Assembly (NCBI RefSeq): GCF_000317285.1
Contig: NZ_AJLN01000141.1
Location: 57,432-121,431 of the forward strand
DNA: 64,000 bases
Source of the DNA: Chlorogloeopsis fritschii PCC 6912
GTDB lineage: Bacteria > Cyanobacteriota > Cyanobacteriia > Cyanobacteriales > Nostocaceae
Direction: 5' to 3'
The notes beneath the pieces are model-generated. The model did not search any database, was not told where the DNA came from, and was given only the letters and a program-made list of their open reading frames with translations. The position numbers and the translations under genes are program-made. Shown one piece after another: positions 51,654 through 59,067 of this stretch (positions are counted from its first letter, which is position 1; every line of letters begins with the position of its first letter).

Positions 51654-53456
51654 GTGTTATCCTCTTCGTTGAAATCTCTAGTTGATCTCCTTGCCGATCG
51701 CGCTCAAAGACAATCCCACGATCGCGCTTTCACTTTTCTTAAGGATGGGGAAATTGAGTTTGGTTGTCTAACATATCAAAATCTCGACGAGCAGGCTCGT
51801 GCTATTGCTGCTAGTCTCCAGTCTGTAACTTCTGTTGGCGATCGCATCTTGTTGGTTTATCCTTTCAATGCCTGTTTAGAATTTATTGCGGCTCTGTTTG
51901 GCTGCTTCTACGCAGGGGTAATTGCCATACCCACAAGACCACCACAAAACGCCGAAGAATGGGCAGATTTTAGCTTTCGCGTCCAAGAGTGCCAAGTGGA
52001 TGTAGCTCTGACTTCTGCGGCAATGATAAATAAGTTACAGGATTCATGGCAGGCTCAATTACCCGACAGCAAAAACCTGTCTTGGATTGCTACAGATCGA
52101 GTTTTGTTAGCTAATGCCGCAAACTGGCAGGAACCAAAGATTGAACGTGATGCGATCGCCTATTTTCAGTACACCTCTGGCTCAACGGGAACTCCGAAAG
52201 CAGTGGTAATTACTCACGGTAATGTGTTACAAAACTGCGCCAATTTTCAGCAAACATTTCCGACTCTGGACTTTCGCGGAGTGGGTTGGTTGCCTTTAAC
52301 TCATGATATGGGGTTAGTCGCTGGTGTGATGCAAACGATTTATGCTGGAGCTTTTGCAGCTTTCATGTCACCAATCGCTGTGTTTCAAAATCCCTCTCGT
52401 TGGCTGAAGGCGGTTTCAACCTACAAAGCCACAATCAGTGGCGGCCCTAATTTTGCTTATGATATTTGCGTACACAGGGTTAACCCAGAAGAAATCACCG
52501 ACCTCGATTTAAGTAATTGGCAAATTGCAGGGAATGGAGCTGAACCAATACGACCTGAAACTCTGGAACGCTTTACAGAAAAGTTTGCACCTTATGGCTT
52601 TCGGCGAGAAGCATTTTATCTATCTTATGGGATGGCGGAAGCAACTTTAGTGATTTCTGGCGGTGTAGTCAACAAAACATCAACCGTTCAGTTTGTAGAT
52701 GAGCAAGCTTTACAACAAAATCGCGTGGTAATGGTAGCAAAAGGGCAAGCTGGAGCGCGGGCGGTGGTGAGTTGTGGCTGTGCTTGGCCGGGAAATCGGG
52801 TAATTATTGTCAATCCCCAAACTCTAACTCCTTGTTTGTCTGATGGTGTAGGGGAAATTTGGGTGCAAGGTTTGGGACTGAGTAGCAGTTATTGGCATCG
52901 ACCTGAAGAAACTAAGCGAACTTTCCAGGGTTACTTGGCAGATAGTGGTGAAGGCCCCTTTTTAAGAACTGGAGATTTAGGTTTTATTCATGATAACCAA
53001 CTGTTTATTACCGGTCGCCTCAAAGACATGATGATTTTTTGGGGGCGCAACTTCTATCCTCAAATTTTGGAAGAGACTTCAGAAAAGAGCCATCCAGCTT
53101 TATCAGCTAATGCTAGTGCTGCTTTTTCTGTAGATGTTGAAGGAGAGGAGAGACTGGTAATCGCTCAAGAGGTAGATCGTCATGCTCTGCGCAAGTTAAA
53201 TTCTGAGCAGATAGCAGATATCATTGCTGCGATTCGCCAAGCTATGATTATGCAGCATTTGGTGGAAGTTTATGCGATCGCTCTCATCAAACCTGCCACT
53301 CTCCCCAAAACCACAAGCGGTAAAGTACAACGTCGTCGCTGTCGAGATTTGTTTTTGACGGGTAAATTAGCATTGGTTGAACAATGGTATTGTCCAGTTT
53401 CTGAGCGATTAGATCCTACTGATTTGACTAATTTGCCAGAAATGCAAGAAACATAA
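51654..53456 (+). CDS. Fatty acyl-AMP ligase (FAAL)
   Basis: 600 residues from GTG 51654, normal for a stand-alone FAAL. SLVDLLADRAQRQSHDRAFT opens the domain. YFQYTSGSTGTPKAVVITHG is the AMP-binding loop, and WLPLTHDMGLVAGVMQTIYA, LSYGMAEATLVISGG and FLRTGDLGFIHDNQLFITGR are FAAL-type core motifs. FAALs activate fatty acids as acyl-AMP and pass them to an acyl carrier protein. No ACP is fused here, so it must use a separate carrier, or the ACP of the fusion at 59068. The glycosyltransferase gene follows after 47 bases. Confidence 0.93.
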   Translation: MLSSSLKSLVDLLADRAQRQSHDRAFTFLKDGEIEFGCLTYQNLDEQARAIAASLQSVTSVGDRILLVYPFNACLEFIAALFGCFYAGVIAIPTRPPQNAEEWADFSFRVQECQVDVALTSAAMINKLQDSWQAQLPDSKNLSWIATDRVLLANAANWQEPKIERDAIAYFQYTSGSTGTPKAVVITHGNVLQNCANFQQTFPTLDFRGVGWLPLTHDMGLVAGVMQTIYAGAFAAFMSPIAVFQNPSRWLKAVSTYKATISGGPNFAYDICVHRVNPEEITDLDLSNWQIAGNGAEPIRPETLERFTEKFAPYGFRREAFYLSYGMAEATLVISGGVVNKTSTVQFVDEQALQQNRVVMVAKGQAGARAVVSCGCAWPGNRVIIVNPQTLTPCLSDGVGEIWVQGLGLSSSYWHRPEETKRTFQGYLADSGEGPFLRTGDLGFIHDNQLFITGRLKDMMIFWGRNFYPQILEETSEKSHPALSANASAAFSVDVEGEERLVIAQEVDRHALRKLNSEQIADIIAAIRQAMIMQHLVEVYAIALIKPATLPKTTSGKVQRRRCRDLFLTGKLALVEQWYCPVSERLDPTDLTNLPEMQET

Positions 53457-53503
53457 TTTTTTATAGAGAAATATTTCCTTCTGCCTTCTCATACTAAAAT
53501 TCC

Positions 53504-54775
53504 ATGTCTGATGCCAAAACTAAAATTTTGATTGTTTACGAAAGGTCAGGGATGGGTCATGAAGTCATGGCTAATATCCTGGCCGAGCAAATTTTACAGG
53601 ATGCTAACATTGAAACTCTCAGATATACCATCACAGAATTACTGCAAGATCCATTAAGTGAATTCTTAACTAAAACATGGGTTAGCGCCTGGAATTTTTT
53701 CATTAGACATAATTTAATTGGGCTGGCAGATGGATTAATAAATTATCTAATGCGCTTGATTTTATTGCCCATCGGCGAGGTTAGTTCAGTTACAGCCATG
53801 CACCAGACTTTGGATAAGATTGCGCCAGATATTCTGATTTGTACCGCCGATACTGCTGGGAAATGCTTAGGTAGTTGGGCTAAAGAAAAACAAATTCCTT
53901 TTTTTCTCGTAATTACAGATTTGTCTGTTTTTATAGATTTAGTTTCGACCAATGCCATCCATATTTGTTATTTTCCAGAAACAGCCAATGCTATACAAAG
54001 TTTTCCGTTTCAACTCACTTATTGGTCTCATGAATTAACCCGTTATAGCAAAATCTTAGAGCAGATTCGATTTATTAGTAAATGCTTTTATGATTTTGTA
54101 CTTTGCTATCCGCAAAATCGAATTTATCGAAATATCAATCAAGATTACCAACCCCAAAACCAAGCTCCTTGTCAGGTAATTGGCCCCCTACGTGAAGCAA
54201 AACACTTTACAACTAGAGAGCAAAAACAACTCCGCGATCGCTTGGAATTATCCCCAGTAGATTCCTGTATTCTCATTATTAGTGGGAGTTTTGGCGGTAA
54301 CTTTTGCACAAAATATTTGAAATATTTACAAGGTTTTTCTCTGACTTCTTTAGTGATAATAGTGGCTTGCGGTCGAGATGAAAATCTGCGTGTAAAGATT
54401 GAGCAAATAGCTGAAAAAAACCAAAATTCTCAAGTGCGATCGCTTGGTTATGTAGATAATCTCCATGAATGGATGTCTGCTGTAGATGTAATTTTAGCTC
54501 GTCCTTCAGCAGGTGTTTTATTGGAGGCTTTGCTTGCTCACACGCCGTTACTGCTTCCCCGACAAGCAGCAGCTAATGACCGAGGAGCGATTAGTTTTGT
54601 AGAAAAATATCAATTGGGTGAATGCTTTAGAAACCAGCAGGATTTGCAGATAAAATTAAAGCATTTACTAGAAGAAAAAATTTTTTATCAACAACGAATT
54701 GAAGCAGTACTCAAAAATTATCCCTCGACATTTGCAGAACAACGGGAAAAATTACGCAGAATATTCTTGCAATAA
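53504..54775 (+). CDS. GT28/MGDG-synthase-like glycosyltransferase
   Basis: 423 residues. KILIVYERSGMGHEVMANIL is the N-terminal GMGH loop of MGDG synthase/MurG-like GT-B enzymes. The C-terminal donor site shows ILIISGSFGGNFCTKYL, VRSLGYVDNLHEWMSAVDVI and ARPSAGVLLEALLAHTPLLL. Such enzymes transfer a sugar from a UDP-sugar to a lipid acceptor at the membrane. It lies immediately after the FAAL gene and is probably co-transcribed with it. Confidence 0.84.
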   Translation: MSDAKTKILIVYERSGMGHEVMANILAEQILQDANIETLRYTITELLQDPLSEFLTKTWVSAWNFFIRHNLIGLADGLINYLMRLILLPIGEVSSVTAMHQTLDKIAPDILICTADTAGKCLGSWAKEKQIPFFLVITDLSVFIDLVSTNAIHICYFPETANAIQSFPFQLTYWSHELTRYSKILEQIRFISKCFYDFVLCYPQNRIYRNINQDYQPQNQAPCQVIGPLREAKHFTTREQKQLRDRLELSPVDSCILIISGSFGGNFCTKYLKYLQGFSLTSLVIIVACGRDENLRVKIEQIAEKNQNSQVRSLGYVDNLHEWMSAVDVILARPSAGVLLEALLAHTPLLLPRQAAANDRGAISFVEKYQLGECFRNQQDLQIKLKHLLEEKIFYQQRIEAVLKNYPSTFAEQREKLRRIFLQ

Positions 54776-54813
54776 AATTACAGCACTTTTCACCTATTTA
54801 TACTACAATCTTG

Positions 54814-54893
54814 ATTCCTCTCTGCGCCTCTACGTGAGATAAGCTTTTTTCAACGCAAAGGTACGCGGAGGTTAGCGCCAAGGTACGCAGAGT
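54814..54893. repeat. Intergenic GTACGCGGAG-type repeat
   Basis: CTCTCTGCGCCTCTACGTGAG followed by two direct units AAGGTACGC(G/A)GAG that are nearly inverse to it. A common Nostocales intergenic repeat, here between two convergent genes. Confidence 0.55.
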
Positions 54894-54900
54894 TTGAATT

Positions 54901-56052
54901 TTATCTGTCAAGAATACCTTGCAAAACATCAGGAACCTCAAATACAGCCCGGTTCTGAATAGCTGTAACATTCGCTTTGTAACGCAGCCAATTTTCAGGT
55001 TTTAAGAGTTCTTCAACGGCTGGAACAATTTGCTTAAAACTTTTAATTACCATCCCAACTTGTTTCTCTAAAATCCAGTCAGCATTATATTTTTCATTAA
55101 TAAGTGTTGAATAATTACGATCTACAATCATAGGTAAATTCATGATGATCGCTTCACTGATACTAATAGAACCTGGTTTACCAATTAAAAAATCAGCTAG
55201 ATTCATAAAATCTGGTACGTCTTCGGTAAAACCTTGGATATGCTGCTTTAACTGAGTTGGACGCTCTTGTAATGCTTGTGCCAGTTTTTTATTAGTACCG
55301 CAGAGAAAAATTACTTGCACTTTGTCACTAATACGCTCTAAATCGCGGGCTATATCTAGTATGGTTGCACAACCTTTAGCCCCAAATGAGACGATCGCTG
55401 TAATTTTATTTGGATCTAATCCTAAACGCTGTCTTTCGGTAGGGCGATCGCTAGAAATTGGTTGATAAAATCGGGGATGAACAATTAATCCAGAAGTTTG
55501 AACAATATACTCTTTTGATACACTTAAAGCACGGGCTTGGTTAGTGGCTCGTTCTGTACCGCAGATAAAATAACTCTTGGTTTTTGGTTCGATCCAAAAA
55601 TGGGGCGGACAATCTGCAAAGTCGGTTAAAATTGTCGCCATTAGTGTGCCGGGTTTAACTCGTTGCAAGCTCTCCCAAATAGCTCGATTGTGTAGAGGAA
55701 CTAAAGAAATTACTAAATCAATTGCTTTTTGTTGATTCCAGTGCTGTTCTCCCAATTTGACTGCTTGCGGGTACAACAAGTTAATAAAAAACTTGTCGAG
55801 AAACATACTCACTGGATGAAACCATGTCCAATCCATACTGAGCATATCGTTATACATTTCATTGGCATTTACCCCAAACAGCTTTTTGTAGGGATCTAAC
55901 AAGTCAGTTAATTGACCAATATCTGTAACTGTAATGTGCCAAGGTCGTTTTTGTTGTTCGGCGATCGCATTTAAAGCTTTTAAAGTGGCGTAATGTCCCC
56001 CACCTGCATTGAGAGTAAAAATATGCACTGAAAAGGTTTTTTCATAACTCAT
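54901..56052 (-). CDS. MGDG-synthase-like glycosyltransferase
   Basis: 383 residues. HIFTLNAGGGHYATLKALNA is the GGGH acceptor-side loop of the plant-type MGDG synthase family. ILTDFADCPPHFWIEPKTK and, in the donor half, AIVSFGAKGCATILDIARDL and FLIGKPGSISISEAIIMNLP complete the GT28 pattern. It likely glycosylates a lipid. Cyanobacteria normally make galactolipid via MgdA, a different GT family, so this enzyme probably serves another lipid. It is convergent with the glycosyltransferase at 53504. Confidence 0.86.
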   Translation of the reverse strand: MSYEKTFSVHIFTLNAGGGHYATLKALNAIAEQQKRPWHITVTDIGQLTDLLDPYKKLFGVNANEMYNDMLSMDWTWFHPVSMFLDKFFINLLYPQAVKLGEQHWNQQKAIDLVISLVPLHNRAIWESLQRVKPGTLMATILTDFADCPPHFWIEPKTKSYFICGTERATNQARALSVSKEYIVQTSGLIVHPRFYQPISSDRPTERQRLGLDPNKITAIVSFGAKGCATILDIARDLERISDKVQVIFLCGTNKKLAQALQERPTQLKQHIQGFTEDVPDFMNLADFLIGKPGSISISEAIIMNLPMIVDRNYSTLINEKYNADWILEKQVGMVIKSFKQIVPAVEELLKPENWLRYKANVTAIQNRAVFEVPDVLQGILDR

Positions 56053-56187
56053 AATTCAATACAGTTCAGCTAACGTTAAAAACTATAATCTACGTAGTAG
56101 CGTGTCAACCTTAAAACTTGTGGAAAACTCATGCCACAAGGCAGACTAACAAATACAGTTTTGAATACAGAGCGATCGCAATAACTA

Positions 56188-56241
56188 TAATTAAATGTAA
56201 AATGGCAACTTCACTGAAAGCAGACGAAAACAGCATTTTAC
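56188..56241. repeat. TAATTAAATGTAAAATG repeat, copy 2
   Basis: Shares the order TAATTAAATGTAAAATG, AGCAGACG-AA and an inverted CATTTTAC with 41951-42003. GTAAAATG (56197-56204) and CATTTTAC (56234-56241) make a perfect stem. Confidence 0.7.
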
Positions 56242-56290
56242 CTTCTGCCCTCTGCCTTCTACTTAACTCACCCCTAGCCCCAATCAAGTC

Positions 56291-56980
56291 ATGTCACCTG
56301 CCCAAGAATTAGAATCAGCAACAGATATAATATTTCCACCAGGAGATATCTACAGTGACGAACCACCATTGGAAAGCGATTTACATCTACGCCAGATTAT
56401 TTTGTTATTACAATGCTTAGAATTGTGGTGGCAAAACCGCAATGACTTTTATGCGGCAGGAAATTTGACAATCTACTACAGTCAACGTCAACTTAAATCA
56501 GAAGAATTTCGCGGCCCAGACTTTTTTGTCGTGCTAGGATGCGAACGTAAACCCCGGAAAAGTTGGGTGATTTGGCAAGAAGACGGAAAGTATCCGAATA
56601 TCATTGTCGAATTGCTATCGTCATCTACAAAAGCCACAGACAAAGGCTTAAAAAAACAAATCTATCAAGACACATTTCGCACACCAGAGTATGTTTGGTT
56701 CGATCCATATACTTTAGAATTTGCAGGGTTTCATTTAGTAGACGGGAATTATCAAGCCATAGAACCGAACCCCCAAGGTTGGTTATGGAGTCAGCAGTTA
56801 AATTTATACTTAGGCGTGCAAGAGAATCAACTACGTTATTTTACGGCACAAGGGCAGTTAGTGCCGACACCAGAAGAATTGGCGGCACAAGAGAAGCAGC
56901 GTGCGGAACAGGAAAAGCAACGTGTGGAACGACTAGCCGCTAGGTTGCGAGAATTAAATATTGATCCCGATCATCTATAA
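56291..56980 (+). CDS. Uma2 family nuclease-like protein
   Basis: 229 residues. GPDFFVVLGCERKPRKSWVI, YPNIIVELLSSSTKATDKGL and KKQIYQDTFRTPEYVWFDPY give the PD-(D/E)xK core of Uma2/DUF820. It ends in a charged coiled coil (EKQRAEQEKQRVERLAARLR) like its paralogue at 33542. The last 10 bases overlap the convergent reductase gene. Confidence 0.88.
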   Translation: MSPAQELESATDIIFPPGDIYSDEPPLESDLHLRQIILLLQCLELWWQNRNDFYAAGNLTIYYSQRQLKSEEFRGPDFFVVLGCERKPRKSWVIWQEDGKYPNIIVELLSSSTKATDKGLKKQIYQDTFRTPEYVWFDPYTLEFAGFHLVDGNYQAIEPNPQGWLWSQQLNLYLGVQENQLRYFTAQGQLVPTPEELAAQEKQRAEQEKQRVERLAARLRELNIDPDHL

Positions 56981-57816
56981 AAATTGATTTCGTTATTAAT
57001 TTGTAGTTTCTTATTGTGGCGTGTTTTCCTGACAAGACTATCAAAATACCATTGCAGTAGGGGAGCAAAAAGACTGTGTAGCCGCATCAAAAGAGACATT
57101 TCTAGTCCTGGTGTAATTGCAAAAGCTTTGCGGGTGATTCCTTGTAAAATCTCAATTGCCACTTTCTCTGCTGTCATAATTTGGGCTGATTGTGTAATTA
57201 GTTTGGTTTCGGGTGGTTTAGTTTGATTTTCGGCTGCTAATTGGGGTGTATCGGTATCTGGTGGGTAAACTATAGAAATGTGCAAACCTGCGGTTTTGAG
57301 TTCACCCCGCAATGATTCAGCTAATCCCCGTACCGCAAATTTACTAGGGCTATATGGTGTATAGCCATACAAACCAATTAGTCCTGCTCCTGAAGAAATG
57401 ATGACAATATGGCCTTTTTGCTGTTGAAGCATGGCGGGTAAAGCAGCTTTGATACAGTAAAGAGTGCCAAAATAATTAATTGCCATTGTTTCTTCAAAAA
57501 TGGCAACTTCTAACTCTGTAAAATATCCTGGATGGGCAATACCAGCAGAGGCGATCAATAAATCTGGTACACCTAACTCAGCTATGGCTGTGGCGATCGC
57601 TTTTTGGGTTTGTTCCCATTGAGATACATCTGCGGAAATGGCTAATATTTGCTGTTCGGGGTGGATTTTTAAGGTTTCGAGTTCTGCTTGAGTAGAGTTG
57701 AGCTTAGTTTGGTTACGGGAAATAATGCAGACATTCGCACCAGATTTAATCAGCAGAGTGGCGATCGCTTTACCAATACCACTAGAACCACCTGTAATAA
57801 TTACGTGTTTATACAT
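56971..57816 (-). CDS. 3-ketodihydrosphingosine reductase-like short-chain dehydrogenase
   Basis: 281 residues. Classical SDR: NADP-binding TGGSSGIGKAIATLL near the N-terminus, catalytic Ser in IVIISSGAGLIGLYGY, Tyr155 and Lys159 in YSPSKFAVRGLAESLRGELK. The segment IVYPPDTDTPQLAAEN and TKPPETKLI is the signature of eukaryotic KDSR/FVT1, which reduces 3-ketosphinganine to sphinganine. A C-terminal hydrophobic helix (LLMRLHSLFAPLLQWYF) suggests membrane attachment. Together with the alpha-oxoamine synthase fusion 1.3 kb away, this supports a sphingoid-base-like pathway. Confidence 0.88.
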   Translation of the reverse strand: MYKHVIITGGSSGIGKAIATLLIKSGANVCIISRNQTKLNSTQAELETLKIHPEQQILAISADVSQWEQTQKAIATAIAELGVPDLLIASAGIAHPGYFTELEVAIFEETMAINYFGTLYCIKAALPAMLQQQKGHIVIISSGAGLIGLYGYTPYSPSKFAVRGLAESLRGELKTAGLHISIVYPPDTDTPQLAAENQTKPPETKLITQSAQIMTAEKVAIEILQGITRKAFAITPGLEMSLLMRLHSLFAPLLQWYFDSLVRKTRHNKKLQINNEINFYR

Positions 57817-57908
57817 CTTTTTCAGGCGTTACTGAATCACAATATGAATTATGCGATCGCCCTATGCTCGCGGGGACTTTGCCCCTGCATCGGAATACAA
57901 CGATTTAC

Positions 57909-58112
57909 TTACTGATACGGATTCTCTTTAGCTCGTTTCTCTTCTATTAGTTTTTGAAGTTCGCCAACTTCATCTATGGTGTAGAATTTCGGATTAGGTT
58001 CTGCGTCAATTTTATCCATTAGAGCGTGAAAAGCTTCGGTATCATTCCGATGCTCTAACAAATAACGTTTAAGTTCAGTTTTACTCATTGCTGCAAAGTT
58101 GGGCTTACTCAT
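57909..58112 (-). CDS. Small cyanobacterial protein, DUF6887-like
   Basis: 67 residues: MSKPNFAAMSKTELKRYLLE, HRNDTEAFHALMDKID, EKRAKENPYQ. This short charged helical protein is common in cyanobacteria and tentatively DUF6887. It normally follows a DUF6888-type gene; here only the end of that partner remains and overlaps this ATG by 4 bases. Function unknown. Confidence 0.72.
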   Translation of the reverse strand: MSKPNFAAMSKTELKRYLLEHRNDTEAFHALMDKIDAEPNPKFYTIDEVGELQKLIEEKRAKENPYQ

Positions 58113-58201
58113 TCGTCATATCTCCATTTACCATTGCGGTTTATGACAATTCCTGTTTCTTCACCAGCCAAGATATAGATGTTTCCAGTTCGTTCATCGT
58201 A
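58109..58201 (-). pseudogene. C-terminal fragment of a DUF6888-type gene
   Basis: The minus-strand frame reads YDERTGNIYILAGEETGIVI and NRNGKWRYDE, then stops in an ATGA overlap with the downstream DUF6887-like gene. That is the usual C-terminus and coupling of the DUF6888 partner. Its 5' part is absent, since the frame runs directly into the end of the CHRD gene (58194). Confidence 0.6.
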
Positions 58202-58907
58202 CCGGATTTAATTTACCCCGAATATCTCCAAAAAATGTCTGACCTTTTGTATGTAAATTAAAATAGAGTTCGCTACGTCTTGCAAATTGCTCCATGCCAG
58301 CAATTGTTTTTACTTTATCCAATTTTCCTGATTCTATCGGACATCCTAAGAGATAAGCTCCTAAAATATCACGTCCAGAATTTGCAGTATTTTCAATATT
58401 TGTATTTGTTACTTCTGCTGAAAAACGATTATCAGCGAAGTTCTGTTGAATGTTGCCAGAGAGAGCAAAGTCAACTAGGATCGGCCCAAGCACGTCTGGG
58501 TTGCCGCAATGGATATGGAACATGACTATCTCTTGAGGATTTACACCTTCAACTTGAACATCAACAAATGCTTTACTCAGATCCTTAGTAAATTTCACAA
58601 CTCCATGTCCCTTGGATTTTCGCTGATTTCTGGGTAGAGAAGGTGCTGTAGAGCGAAAGGATGGCGGGATAAATTTCGGTGTATTTTCCTCTTCACCTGG
58701 TTCTTGATCAGGACTCAAAAAAGCTTCATAAACAAAACCAATTTCTTGATTTTTACTTGGATTGAGGTTAACTTTACTCTGCTGATTTGAAGTAATTTGT
58801 GGGTTTTTCTTTTGAGCAAAAGCCTTTTTTTCCTGTAGAGGCAATACAGTTAGGCAGACAAAAACTAGCAGACAAATCAGGGCGGTGAATATATATTTAC
58901 TACGCAT
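58194..58907 (-). CDS. CHRD domain exported protein
   Basis: 237 residues. The N-terminal signal peptide is YIFTALICLLVFVCLTVLPL. The CHRD domain has GHGVVKFTKDLSKAFVDVQV, IVMFHIHCGNPDVLGPILVD and the end ELYFNLHTKGQTFFGDIRGK. CHRD domains are named after chordin; their role in bacteria is unknown, though HIHCG and NLHT could bind metal. It is likely periplasmic or outer-surface. The 3' end abuts a truncated gene, so the last residues may have been altered. Confidence 0.85.
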   Translation of the reverse strand: MRSKYIFTALICLLVFVCLTVLPLQEKKAFAQKKNPQITSNQQSKVNLNPSKNQEIGFVYEAFLSPDQEPGEEENTPKFIPPSFRSTAPSLPRNQRKSKGHGVVKFTKDLSKAFVDVQVEGVNPQEIVMFHIHCGNPDVLGPILVDFALSGNIQQNFADNRFSAEVTNTNIENTANSGRDILGAYLLGCPIESGKLDKVKTIAGMEQFARRSELYFNLHTKGQTFFGDIRGKLNPVR

Positions 58908-59067
58908 AAGATTCTAGTTTCAAAAAAATAAATAACAATCGAAAACCTATATCATCTTTTGTGAACTATGCTACTACTATTGCTAGATTTACTAATGTAT
59001 ATTGACTCATCTATACATATTTTTTAATTTCTATATCTAGCAATAATTATTATCAGCAACGCCCTTT

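Noticed and set aside
53504..54775. Call of MurG (peptidoglycan lipid II synthase)
   Set aside because: The N-terminal loop and overall sequence fit MGDG-synthase-like GT28 enzymes better, and the gene lies with lipid genes, not with mur genes.
56118..56312. Open frame of 64 codons upstream of the second Uma2 gene
   Set aside because: It consists mostly of the dispersed TAATTAAATGTAAAATG repeat and has no protein-like features.
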